Positions 46,285-55,213 of a stretch of 64,000 nt of DNA are shown here, piece by piece. The notes under the pieces were generated by a model, which searched no databases, was not told where the DNA came from, and was given only the letters and a program-made list of their open reading frames with translations. Source of the stretch: Pseudomonas fluorescens. GTDB taxonomy: Bacteria > Pseudomonadota > Gammaproteobacteria > Pseudomonadales > Pseudomonadaceae. The stretch lies in assembly GCF_005938625.1 (NCBI RefSeq), contig NZ_VCNJ01000003.1:408556-472555 (forward strand), given 5' to 3'. Position numbers and translations under genes: made by a program. Positions within the stretch are counted from its first letter, which is position 1. Every line of letters begins with the position of its first letter.

Positions 46285-46509
46285 TCAACCGCGTTTGTAG
46301 ACGATTTCCTTAGTGCCACCTTCACAGGAGCCAACGACCTTGGCGCCTGCATCTGCACCCTTATCGACAATCTCCAGCGAATACCCGGAAACGCCCTTGG
46401 CATCCAGCTTCGCCGCAATCTCGCTTTTCAAATCTTCACAAGGCTTACCGGCAGCAAACGCACCACCCGCAAGGCTCAACAAACCTACTGCCAACATGAA
46501 CTTCTTCAT
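46285..46509 (-). CDS. DUF1161 small periplasmic protein (copy 2)
   Basis: This 74-residue protein has a Sec signal (cleavage near AFAA), then KPCEDLKSEIAAKLDAKGV, LEIVDKG and VGSCEGGTKEIVYKR. It is clearly paralogous to the product at 43866-44105. ATG 46509 has GGGAG eight bases upstream; the open frame begins three codons earlier at a GTG that overlaps this site. Confidence 0.83.
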   Translation of the reverse strand: MKKFMLAVGLLSLAGGAFAAGKPCEDLKSEIAAKLDAKGVSGYSLEIVDKGADAGAKVVGSCEGGTKEIVYKRG

Positions 46510-46636
46510 CGGTCGCACTCCCTGGTCGGATTAAAAGAGGCGGGCATCGAGGTTTCACCCGATGCACTCACCCTGTAGCGCTTTGCCATTCCTATGGCAC
46601 TCGGCCAGCGCGCAAGTTCAGAAGACTAGACCAAAC

Positions 46637-46852
46637 TCAGCTGCTGGCAATGCGGAAGCCGACTTTCAGCGTCACTTGAAAGTGCGCAGCCTTGCCGTCC
46701 TTGATGTGGCCACGGGTGTCGACCACTTCAAACCACTCAAGATGCTTGATGCTCTTGTTGGCTTCGGCCAGCGCGTTGTTGATAGCGTCTTCGATGCTGC
46801 TGGCGGACGAACCGACCAGCTCGACTTTCTTGTACGTGTGATGGTCACTCAT
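46637..46852 (-). CDS. Dodecin-family flavin-binding protein
   Basis: This 71-residue protein is of normal dodecin length. The patterns [35 protein letters not shown] and [12 protein letters not shown] match dodecins, which assemble as dodecamers and store riboflavin or FMN. AAGGAG precedes ATG 46852. It is a single-gene unit, divergent from the DUF883 gene. Confidence 0.92.
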   Translation of the reverse strand: MSDHHTYKKVELVGSSASSIEDAINNALAEANKSIKHLEWFEVVDTRGHIKDGKAAHFQVTLKVGFRIASS

Positions 46853-47009
46853 AACGATCTCCTTGGCGTGTGGATTTGAGACTAGCAGTGAATCTGCACT
46901 GTGGATTTCGGCGCCCCTGCGCGGACGAAGTTCAGATTTTCTGCACTTTCTCAAACCGCTGAAGTCCCAACCAACACACGCCACTCATCACCAATGCAGG
47001 AGAGCCACC

Positions 47010-47336
47010 ATGGCCAACACCTCTTTACGTAAAGCCTCGTTGCAAAGCATGGAAGCCGAGATCGAGAGTCTGCTCAAGTCGTTGGAAAGCCTGAAGGACG
47101 ACGCTTCGGACGAGTCGCGCAAGACCCTCAAGGCGCTGAAAAGCAATGCCGAAAGCGCGCTGAAACATTCGCGTCACCTGCTCAGCGATGCCTATGAAGA
47201 AGTCAAAGTGAAAACCCGCGAAACCGGGATCGCCACCCGTGATTACGCGCAGGAACATCCGTGGACGACCGCCGGTGTCGCAGTCGGTGCGATCGGTCTG
47301 CTGGCCGCTTACTTGCTGTTCAAGCGCGGCGAGTGA
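47010..47336 (+). CDS. DUF883 (ElaB/YqjD-like) inner-membrane protein
   Basis: This 108-residue protein has a long N-terminal coiled coil (about 1-75) and one C-terminal membrane helix (about 84-102) ending in KRGE. In E. coli, such proteins anchor ribosomes to the inner membrane in stationary phase. The 3' end overlaps the 3' end of convergent trpI by 28 bases. Confidence 0.88.
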   Translation: MANTSLRKASLQSMEAEIESLLKSLESLKDDASDESRKTLKALKSNAESALKHSRHLLSDAYEEVKVKTRETGIATRDYAQEHPWTTAGVAVGAIGLLAAYLLFKRGE

Positions 47337-48226
47337 TCGCTCTGTCGCAGCTCGTTCTTGAGCCATTGCGCCAGTTGCCGGGCGCGCCCGTCTGCGGCGC
47401 GCTTGGGTAGCCACAACGCCAGTTGCGCCGGGGTTTCACAGAAACCCCACGGCGCAACCAGGCGACCGGCCTTCAAATCTTCTGTTACCAGCGGTTCGGG
47501 CGCGATAGCCACGCCAAGCCCAGCAACTGCTGCTTCCAGCAAATAATACAAATGCTCGAAACCCTGCCCCAACCTCAGCGCTTTGGCGTCGAGGTGGATT
47601 TGCTGTGCCCAACTCGGCCACGCCTGTGGACGAGAGGTCGTGTGCAGCAGCGGTTCATCCAACAGCGCTGAGGCTGGCGCCGTTTGCAGGCGTTGATAGC
47701 CGCTGAACAACGGACTCATGACCGGGCCGATGCGTTCTGCCGCCAGTTCATAAACTTGCATATCCGCAGGCCACGGTGGTTCGGCGAACAGCAGCAAAGC
47801 GTCCAGTCCCGGGCGACGAGGATCGAGATCACCTTCACCCGCTGACAGATGCAGGCGCAAGTCCGGCAGATCAGCATTCAACCGCCCCAGACGCGGAATA
47901 AACCAGCGCGCCAGCAGGCTCCCCGAGCAACCTAAGACGAACGGCGCATCCGCCGTGCTTTGCGTCAATTCAGCGCAAACACTGCGCAAGCGATCAAACG
48001 CCTCGCCACTGGCATCACGCAAACGCACGCCGGCATCTGTGAGTTTCAAGCCGCGTCCATCCTTGACGAACAGACTGACGCCAAGGTGTTCTTCCAGCAC
48101 CTTTAGCTGCCGACTGACCGCGCCATGTGTGACGTGTAGCTGTTCGGCGGCCTGACTGACACTGTTCAGCCGGGCGGTTGCTTCGAACGCACGCAAGGCG
48201 TTCAGCGGGGGAAGGTCGTGGCTCAT
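47309..48226 (-). CDS. trpI: LysR-type activator TrpI
   Basis: This 305-residue LysR regulator has an N-terminal helix-turn-helix ([42 protein letters not shown]) and an effector domain resembling GcvA-type regulators. In pseudomonads, TrpI activates the divergent trpBA in response to indoleglycerol phosphate. The trpB start is 114 bases away, and a LysR-type dyad lies five bases beyond the trpI start codon, so it probably also represses itself. Confidence 0.93.
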   Translation of the reverse strand: MSHDLPPLNALRAFEATARLNSVSQAAEQLHVTHGAVSRQLKVLEEHLGVSLFVKDGRGLKLTDAGVRLRDASGEAFDRLRSVCAELTQSTADAPFVLGCSGSLLARWFIPRLGRLNADLPDLRLHLSAGEGDLDPRRPGLDALLLFAEPPWPADMQVYELAAERIGPVMSPLFSGYQRLQTAPASALLDEPLLHTTSRPQAWPSWAQQIHLDAKALRLGQGFEHLYYLLEAAVAGLGVAIAPEPLVTEDLKAGRLVAPWGFCETPAQLALWLPKRAADGRARQLAQWLKNELRQSDHSPRLNSK

Positions 48227-48231
48227 GGTAT

Positions 48232-48250
48232 CTGTGAGTTTTCCTGACAG
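48232..48250. promoter_or_regulatory. Candidate TrpI operator
   Basis: CTGTGAG-TTTTC-CTGACAG is a 6-of-7 inverted repeat between trpI and trpBA, with the T-N11-A geometry of LysR sites. Confidence 0.5.
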
Positions 48251-48295
48251 GTTGTGGCGATCTTATCGGTTTTCAGCCTGGAAGGTCAGGGGTAG

Positions 48296-49572
<1,277 letters not shown>

Positions 49573-49573
<1 letters not shown>

Positions 49574-50385
49574 TGAGCCGCCTGCAAACGCGTTTTGCCG
49601 ACCTCAAAGAACAGAACCGCGCTGCGCTGGTGACTTTCGTCACCGCCGGTGACCCGGACTACGACACTTCGCTGGCAATCCTTAAAGGCTTGCCGGGTGC
49701 TGGCGCCGACGTGATCGAGTTGGGCATGCCGTTCACCGACCCGATGGCCGACGGCCCGGCGATTCAATTAGCGAACATTCGTGCCTTGGGTGCCAAGCAG
49801 AATCTGCTGAAAACCCTGCAAATGGTTCGTGAATTCCGCGAAGGCAACAGTGATACGCCGCTGGTGCTGATGGGCTACTTCAACCCGATTCACATGTACG
49901 GCGTACCGCGCTTCATTGCTGAGGCGAAAGAGGCCGGCGTCGATGGTTTGATCGTGGTCGACATGCCGCCTGAGCATAATGCCGAGCTGTGCGACCCGGC
50001 GCAGGCTGCGGGTCTGGATTTTATCCGCCTGACCACGCCGACCACCGACGATGCGCGTCTGCCGAAAGTGCTCAATGGCAGTTCCGGTTTCGTTTACTAC
50101 GTGTCGGTGGCCGGTGTGACCGGTGCCGGTGCAGCAACCCTGGAGCACGTCGAAGAGGCGGTGACCCGTTTGCGTCGTCATACCGATCTGCCGATCAGCA
50201 TCGGTTTTGGCATCCGCACTCCGGAGCAAGCGGCGTCCATCGCGCGTCTGGCTGACGGTGTTGTGGTGGGCTCGGCGTTGATCGATCACATCGCCAATGC
50301 AACGACGCCAGCGCAGGCCATCGACGGCGTGTTGAGCCTGTGCTCGGCACTCTCCGAAGGTGTGCGTAAGGCCCGCGTCAGCTGA
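49573..50385 (+). CDS. trpA: Tryptophan synthase alpha subunit
   Basis: This 270-residue TIM-barrel enzyme cleaves indole-3-glycerol phosphate. The catalytic Glu and Asp fit [19 protein letters not shown] (about residue 49) and IVVDMPPEH. The phosphate-binding loop is [12 protein letters not shown]. It is translationally coupled to trpB and followed by a clear terminator. Confidence 0.98.
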
Positions 50386-50448
50386 AGGTAAAGTTCCTGA
50401 TACAGAGGAATTAGCGCCTCGCGGCACAGACTAAATGAGCAAGACCGA

Positions 50449-50480
50449 GGGCTTCAGAACATCGTTCTGAGGCCCTTTTT
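50449..50480 (+). terminator. Rho-independent terminator of trpBA
   Basis: GGGCTTCAGAAC/GTTCTGAGGCCC pairs with one U-G, loop ATC, then five T. Confidence 0.85.
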
Positions 50481-50507
50481 GCTGTTTGTGCCGTGAGGAA
50501 AGACCCG

Positions 50508-50963
50508 ATGAAAATGCCGAAACGTCTGATGGCCGGACTGGGCGTGCTGATGATCAGTGCGACACCGCTGCTGGCCAGCGCCGACCCGCGCGATGATCAC
50601 GACCACGGCGGTCCGCAGCAGGGCCATTACGATAACCGTGGCGACAATCGCGGTGATGATCACCGTGGTCCGCAGAGCGATCACCGTGGCGGCCCGCCGC
50701 CCCGTGACTTCGGACCGGTGCGCCAGACCATTCGCGACAATCATGGCTACTTCGTGCGCGGTGCACCGCCGCCTCCGGGGATTCATCTGGAGCGTGGCCG
50801 GCCGTTGCCGCACGGCTATTACGGCGAGCGTCTGGATAATCGGGCGTTAGGTCGTTTGCCGGTGTATCCGGGCTACGAATGGCGCCGGGCGGGGGGCGAC
50901 ATTGTGCTGATCGCGGTGGGCACCGGGATCGTCTACGAAATTCTCGATGGCGTTTTGTATTGA
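50508..50963 (+). CDS. RcnB-family periplasmic protein
   Basis: This 151-residue secreted protein has a signal peptide (cleavage near ASA). A low-complexity His/Asp/Arg/Gly segment (about 26-65: DPRDDHDHGG, HYDNRGDNRG) follows. The C-terminal RcnB-like domain has RQTIRDNHGYFVRGAPPPPGIHLERGRPLPHGYY and ends in a hydrophobic stretch (GDIVLIAVGTGIVYEIL). RcnB relatives bind nickel/cobalt; some Pseudomonas members are labelled CigR-like. Metal binding by the His-Asp repeats is an inference. ATG 50508 with AGGAAAG upstream is preferred to GTG 50493. Confidence 0.78.
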   Translation: MKMPKRLMAGLGVLMISATPLLASADPRDDHDHGGPQQGHYDNRGDNRGDDHRGPQSDHRGGPPPRDFGPVRQTIRDNHGYFVRGAPPPPGIHLERGRPLPHGYYGERLDNRALGRLPVYPGYEWRRAGGDIVLIAVGTGIVYEILDGVLY

Positions 50964-50975
50964 TCCGCAGGCAAT

Positions 50976-51010
50976 AAAAAAGACCGCAGCCAATGGCTGC
51001 GGTCTTTTTT
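50976..51010. terminator. Bidirectional rho-independent terminator
   Basis: A perfect 16-bp stem (AAAAAAGACCGCAGCC and its complement) with a three-base loop lies between convergent genes, with T runs on both strands. The minus-strand gene stop codon (51010) abuts it. Confidence 0.9.
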
Positions 51011-52971
51011 CAGGGCAGCTCCAGTCCGCCGGAGGCCTTGTGCAGTTTGCGCAGATGCGCGCCAATCTGCTTCACGTTCTCCTCACTGGCCGCTATCTCC
51101 GCGGCCCGCTTCGGCTCCAGCAACTTGCGTACTTCGGCGTCCAGATCACCCGACAGTGCCAGCAGCTTCTTCTGCCGCTGACTGCTCTCCGCTTCGAGTC
51201 GAGTGAACTCGGTCGGCTGCGGCAATCCGTAACCCTTGGAATCGAGCAATTCTGCCGGACGGCTAAGGAACCCGCTGTTGGCGAGAATTTCCTGCAAGGT
51301 CGCGTTGGCCTTGTCCATGCCGCCATTTTCCAGCTCCCGCGCGCCGAGGTAGCGTTGCTTGACCTCATCCTGAGCCAGCAACAACTGGCGTCGATAACTG
51401 GCCTGCTCCAACAGCAGCAGGGCGGCGCTGGTGCGCAGGTCGGCGCGTTCGAACCACTCACGGCGTTCTTCGGCTGTCAGCGAAAGCCATTCCTCAACGG
51501 TGTTCTGCTTGATTGGCAATTGCTTTTTCAGCACATCGAACATCGCCTGATAGCGATCGCGGAACGAGTCGAAGCGATAGCCCAGACGCAACGCTTCTTT
51601 CGGATCATCCAGCACGCTGGTGTCCGCCAGACCACGGCCCTTCATCACTTCCAGCAAGCCGTTGGGCATGATGCTGTCCAGTCCGACGAACTGGTTGTTG
51701 TTACTGCCGCTGCGCAAAAGCTTCAGGCCTTCCACTGCACAGTTGTTGGAGAGGAAGAAGTAGTTGCCGTCATAGCTCCAGTGCATTTCCGCAGCGTGTT
51801 CGACCACGCCTTCGATCTCGTCACGTGACAGGTTCAACGGCACCGAGGCGAGGCTGCGCAGTTCGGTCTTGGTGTATTCGTCGATGACCTGCGCGAGCGG
51901 CAATACGAACAATCGCGACGGGTATTTGCCGACCAGTCCATCCCAGCTCGACAGCTGTACATCGCCGACAAAGGCGCGGTAGGACAACACCAGATGCTGG
52001 TCCAGGTCGAGTCGGCAATCCGGCCCACGCGGGCGGCCCGGTGCGCAAATCACCAGGCGCAACATGCTGTGGCCCCAACGGCTGACCCAGTTCTGATTGG
52101 CCTCTGCCAGCAGATAGTCAACGGCATACACCCGTTCAGGATCGACCTGCCCCAAGGGTTGCTTGGCGAAGTCGTTGCCGGCATTGAGAAAGGAGAAGGT
52201 CTTGCTGCAAGTGTCCTTGGCCGGCGGTGCCCAGCCGAAGTGCTGCTGGTAATAGCGATACAGCGCCGGGCGGCGGCAGGAATAGCTCGGGTCGAGGAGG
52301 AAGTACTCCATGTTGACCGCGACGAACTCCTTCGGGCTGGAGATTTCGTACAGGTCCGGGCTGCGCGCGATCTGCCGGTTGTGTTGTTCGCGCTCACCCC
52401 GACGGCCGACGTATTGTTGCCAACCGGCGAGGTCGAGCAGGCGCGGATCATCGCTGAGGGTGAAGCGACGGCCGTTCTGGCCACGACACTCATCGGGAAT
52501 GCCGATCAGCCCGGCGCTGTTGAACCGTCGAGTGCAGCGCTGGATCAGCGTGCGCTCGGCACTCGGCCACAGGCGCGCGCGATCATAAATATGGGTGATT
52601 TCATGCAACACCGTGGCGAGCAGTTCCTGGCGCACAGTGCCGTGAGGACGGTTGGTTTTTTCTTTGGCTGCGCTGCCGTCAGTAAGACTGGCGAGCAGTT
52701 TTCGATTCAGATCGAGTTCGGCGACCAGTGTGGCCTGTCCGTAGGCGTTGCCGGGCATGTCGTCCGTCCAGCCGACATCGATGCGCCGATCCAGCCGTTC
52801 GATAAAGCTCGGCGGCAGCTTTTGCATCGCCTCATCGATCAGCGCCTGGCTGGCCTGTTGTTGGGCGGGGCTCAAACCGTCGGTCTTGAGCCGCAGTTGC
52901 AGGCTGGCGTGGGCGCTGTTGCCAAGCAGCAACAACGCCCCGGCCAGCAGCCAGGCGCCGAGTGACTTCAC
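51010..52971 (-). CDS. Secreted two-domain protein: HExxH metalloprotease-like domain plus DUF4105 (NlpC-like) domain
   Basis: This 653-residue protein has a Sec signal (cleavage near AHA, residue 22). The first domain (about 25-260) contains TVLHEITHIYDRAR, an HExxH zinc motif, and KEFVAVNMEYFL with a possible third ligand Glu. The second domain (about 265-470) is DUF4105: SRWGHSMLRLV and FFLSNNCAVEGLK carry the conserved His and Cys of an NlpC/P60-like thiol site. The last ~180 residues are helical and charged. It should act in the periplasm on an unknown peptide, lipoprotein or wall substrate. It starts with GTG overlapping the upstream DUF2388 stop (GTGA). Confidence 0.8.
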   Translation of the reverse strand: MKSLGAWLLAGALLLLGNSAHASLQLRLKTDGLSPAQQQASQALIDEAMQKLPPSFIERLDRRIDVGWTDDMPGNAYGQATLVAELDLNRKLLASLTDGSAAKEKTNRPHGTVRQELLATVLHEITHIYDRARLWPSAERTLIQRCTRRFNSAGLIGIPDECRGQNGRRFTLSDDPRLLDLAGWQQYVGRRGEREQHNRQIARSPDLYEISSPKEFVAVNMEYFLLDPSYSCRRPALYRYYQQHFGWAPPAKDTCSKTFSFLNAGNDFAKQPLGQVDPERVYAVDYLLAEANQNWVSRWGHSMLRLVICAPGRPRGPDCRLDLDQHLVLSYRAFVGDVQLSSWDGLVGKYPSRLFVLPLAQVIDEYTKTELRSLASVPLNLSRDEIEGVVEHAAEMHWSYDGNYFFLSNNCAVEGLKLLRSGSNNNQFVGLDSIMPNGLLEVMKGRGLADTSVLDDPKEALRLGYRFDSFRDRYQAMFDVLKKQLPIKQNTVEEWLSLTAEERREWFERADLRTSAALLLLEQASYRRQLLLAQDEVKQRYLGARELENGGMDKANATLQEILANSGFLSRPAELLDSKGYGLPQPTEFTRLEAESSQRQKKLLALSGDLDAEVRKLLEPKRAAEIAASEENVKQIGAHLRKLHKASGGLELP

Positions 52972-53288
52972 AGTGCGAGGATGGCTTCGGCGAGAACCTG
53001 ATCGCTGGCGTCGCGCGCTTCCGGTACGCGAGTGCGCAAGGTATTGAGAGCGGCTTCCAGGTGCGCGCCACGGATGTCGCCATTGGACGCTACGAAACTG
53101 GCAGCGTCGTCGTGGGCTTCGCGGATGATTTTCGAATCGCGAATCGACGTAGTGGTGTCGGAAGTGAAATCGATGGTGCGCTGGGAGGCACGAACGATGA
53201 TGTTACTGGTGGCTACCAGGGTGTGCGCCTGGGCCACATCGGCCAACAAAAACAGGCCAAGGGCGGCAGCAATCAGCGGGCTACGCAT
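52968..53288 (-). CDS. DUF2388 secreted protein (tandem copy 3)
   Basis: This 106-residue protein has a signal peptide (cleavage near AQA) and the DUF2388/TIGR02448 pattern: TSIRDSKIIREAHDDAASFV, then NGDIRGAHLEAAL and the end LAEAILAL. It is the third of three paralogues in the same orientation and overlaps the HExxH/DUF4105 gene by four bases. Function unknown. ATG 53288 is chosen as the signal-peptide start. Confidence 0.85.
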   Translation of the reverse strand: MRSPLIAAALGLFLLADVAQAHTLVATSNIIVRASQRTIDFTSDTTTSIRDSKIIREAHDDAASFVASNGDIRGAHLEAALNTLRTRVPEARDASDQVLAEAILAL

Positions 53289-53332
53289 GGAACGACTCCG
53301 GAAGGGCAAGGATAACTGGGGGTACAGGATAA

Positions 53333-53650
53333 CTATTGGACGAGAATTGCTTCTGCCAGTTCAAGGTCGCTGACATGAAGTTTCGGCCGGGTTTTGCGCA
53401 GGTAATGCAGCGCGGACTCCAGACGAGCACCTCGCCATTCGCCATCACTGGCAACAAATGCGGCCGCGTCATCATGGGCGGCGAGCAGCAGTTTACGGTC
53501 GAAAGGCGCGGAAGACACCATGCTGGTGGCATAACCACTGACGACGGTGCCTTGTGTCGACGCGTTGAAAGCATCAAAGGCATTGGCCGGCGCCGTCCAG
53601 CAGGCGGTGAACAATAGGGAGGGAATCAGCAGATTTGGAAGAAAGCGCAT
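53333..53650 (-). CDS. DUF2388 secreted protein (tandem copy 2)
   Basis: This 105-residue protein has a signal peptide (cleavage near NAF) and the shared core LLAAHDDAAAFVASDGEWRG, LESALHYLRK and the end LAEAILVQ. It is 44 bases upstream of copy 3. Its N-terminal mature segment differs most from the other copies (DAFNASTQGTVVSGYATSMV). Confidence 0.83.
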   Translation of the reverse strand: MRFLPNLLIPSLLFTACWTAPANAFDAFNASTQGTVVSGYATSMVSSAPFDRKLLLAAHDDAAAFVASDGEWRGARLESALHYLRKTRPKLHVSDLELAEAILVQ

Positions 53651-53757
53651 CGGACTCGGTAATGGTTGGTGAGCCCAAAGGCTAGCGCAATGCCCGGGCC
53701 AGAGCCAGCGCCGAAACATCGGGACACGACCGGCGTGTCCCGATTTGTACCTGGCGC

Positions 53758-54075
53758 TTAGATCGTCAGGATGGCCTGAGCCAGTTGTGCGTCAGTGGCT
53801 TGCAGCTGTGGCGCCTGGTGACGGATGTGATCCAGCGCGCTTTCCAGTTTCACGCCACGGATTTCACCTTCGCTGGCCACGAAGCTGGCAGCGTCGTCAC
53901 GGGCGGCAAGAACGATCTTGTCGTCACGGAACGACGAGGTGACGTCGGAGGTAGCGTCGGACGAGGATTTCAGAGCGCCGACAACGGCGTCGGTGGTCAC
54001 GATGAAGCTGGTGGCGCTGGCGTTGGCAGCCACAGCCAGCAGGGCGGCAGCACTGAGCAGACGAAGACGGGACAT
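53758..54075 (-). CDS. DUF2388 secreted protein (tandem copy 1)
   Basis: This 105-residue protein has a signal peptide (cleavage near ASA). The core includes TSSFRDDKIVLAARDDAASF, GEIRGVKLESALDHIR and the end LAQAILTI. It is the first of the three in transcription order, with AAAGGAG before ATG 54075. A gap of 107 bases follows to copy 2, so copy 2 may have extra expression of its own. Confidence 0.85.
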   Translation of the reverse strand: MSRLRLLSAAALLAVAANASATSFIVTTDAVVGALKSSSDATSDVTSSFRDDKIVLAARDDAASFVASEGEIRGVKLESALDHIRHQAPQLQATDAQLAQAILTI

Positions 54076-54209
54076 GGTGTAACTCCTTTGGATAAACCGT
54101 AGAGAGAGGTGGCTCGGTATCTGAGGAGTCAGACGCCAGTGACACAGCATTCGCCACGTTCTGCGTGGATATTAGGCCTGCTGGCGAGGTTCGGACAGTG
54201 GGCAGAATG

Positions 54210-54419
54210 CTAGCGCCAGAAGGGCTTATCCAGTTCATGGAGGCGATCGGCGTGGCTGAGGCCAAGATCGGCGAGGTCACGGCCATCCAGTTGAGCCAGC
54301 AGTCGCCGCGTTCTGGCGCGTGCCAGGCTGTCCCGAAGCCCGAGAAACAGGCGACGCAGAGCGTTTGGGCGAGGGTAGAGTTGGCTGAAGTTTTCTGAAA
54401 CATCCTGTAAGTCATTCAT
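54210..54419 (-). CDS. DUF1127 small protein (copy 1)
   Basis: This 69-residue basic protein ends in the DUF1127 signature: RRLLAQLDGRDLADLGLSHADRLHELDKPFWR. Proteins of this family are small helical regulators, and some are RNA-binding in Alphaproteobacteria. A second copy with the same KPFWR end lies at 54677-54892. It diverges from nothing and points toward the DUF2388 genes. Confidence 0.85.
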   Translation of the reverse strand: MNDLQDVSENFSQLYPRPNALRRLFLGLRDSLARARTRRLLAQLDGRDLADLGLSHADRLHELDKPFWR

Positions 54420-54483
54420 GACGAATTCCTTATTGCCGGTGATGGCGGAAGGTCATGTTGAGCCTGCGACAGAAAAAGAGGCA

Positions 54484-54562
54484 GATACAGCGAGATGAAA
54501 TTGTACTTGTCCAGATTTATATTTTGTTGAACTGTACTGGTCGGCAATCCAGATAGCTGTAT
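54484..54562. promoter_or_regulatory. CTGTAC-type half-sites upstream of DUF1127 copy 1
   Basis: GATACAG (54484-54490), TTGTAC (54501-54506), ACTGTAC (54531-54537) and CTGTAT (54557-54562) fall in the promoter region of the 69-residue DUF1127 gene. The same motif is denser upstream of copy 2. The regulator is unknown. Confidence 0.4.
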
Positions 54563-54586
54563 TGAGATTTCCCGAGCCTAAAACGA

Positions 54587-54625
54587 CAAAACCCGTCGTG
54601 ATTTCCCACGACGGGTTTTGCTTTT
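54587..54625 (-). terminator. Rho-independent terminator of DUF1127 copy 2
   Basis: CAAAACCCGTCGTG/CACGACGGGTTTTG is a perfect 14-bp stem with a six-base loop, downstream of the 71-residue DUF1127 gene on the minus strand. Confidence 0.8.
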
Positions 54626-54676
54626 TCAATTCGGGTTGCTGGCGGTGGGTCTAACGACCAGAGCCAGCGACGCTAC

Positions 54677-54892
54677 TTAGCGCCAGAACGGCTTGCTCAG
54701 CTCTTCGTAGCGTTGTGCTTCGCTGATACCGGCGTCAGCCAGCAGACGCGAATCCAGACGAGCCAGTTGGTGGCGGCTGGAGATGCGGCGCTGCCACAAC
54801 ATCAGGTTGGCGATAACGCGCAGAGGCAGGGAAGCCTGGGTGTTTACAGCTTTGTCTTCGAAGAACAGTTCGGAACTGAGTGTACGTTCCAT
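54677..54892 (-). CDS. DUF1127 small protein (copy 2)
   Basis: This 71-residue protein has an acidic N-terminus (MERTLSSELFFEDKA) and a basic C-terminal DUF1127 segment, RHQLARLDSRLLADAGISEAQRYEELSKPFWR. ATG 54892 has AAGG nine bases upstream. The upstream region (54893-55213) carries several ACTGTAC/ATACAGT motifs. Confidence 0.85.
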   Translation of the reverse strand: MERTLSSELFFEDKAVNTQASLPLRVIANLMLWQRRISSRHQLARLDSRLLADAGISEAQRYEELSKPFWR

Positions 54893-54975
54893 GGTTGACA
54901 TCCTTCCGCTTGTGGCGGGATCAGGTAGTGGTTTGACTGGTGCCCATGATCCTCTCGTTTGCCAACTCTCTCTAG

Positions 54976-55140
54976 ATACAGTTCGACTGTATTGTGAGTG
55001 ACCAGTTAACTGTTTATAGGGGGTGTACGGGTCAAAATTGAGCAAACTGTACCTATCTGCACTTAAGTGGTGCATTTATGCTCAAATCGAGGAGGGGCGT
55101 AGGCAATTGCTGTAGGAAAAGACCGGTACAGTAGTACAGT
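54976..55140. promoter_or_regulatory. ATACAGT/ACTGTAC repeat cluster upstream of DUF1127 copy 2
   Basis: A perfect palindrome, ATACAGT-TCG-ACTGTAT (54976-54992), is followed by ACTGTAC (55046-55052) and a direct repeat GTACAGTAGTACAG (55126-55139). All lie in the 321-base gap before the DUF1127 gene, which holds no other feature. Arrays of one palindrome plus direct repeats recall GntR/MocR-type operators (inference). Confidence 0.5.
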
Positions 55141-55213
55141 TTTTGTAAGTGGGAGGCGTTGCGAAGAACCGCTGAGGCAAACTGTGTTTGCACCAGCGGA
55201 TTATCTGTGTGAA

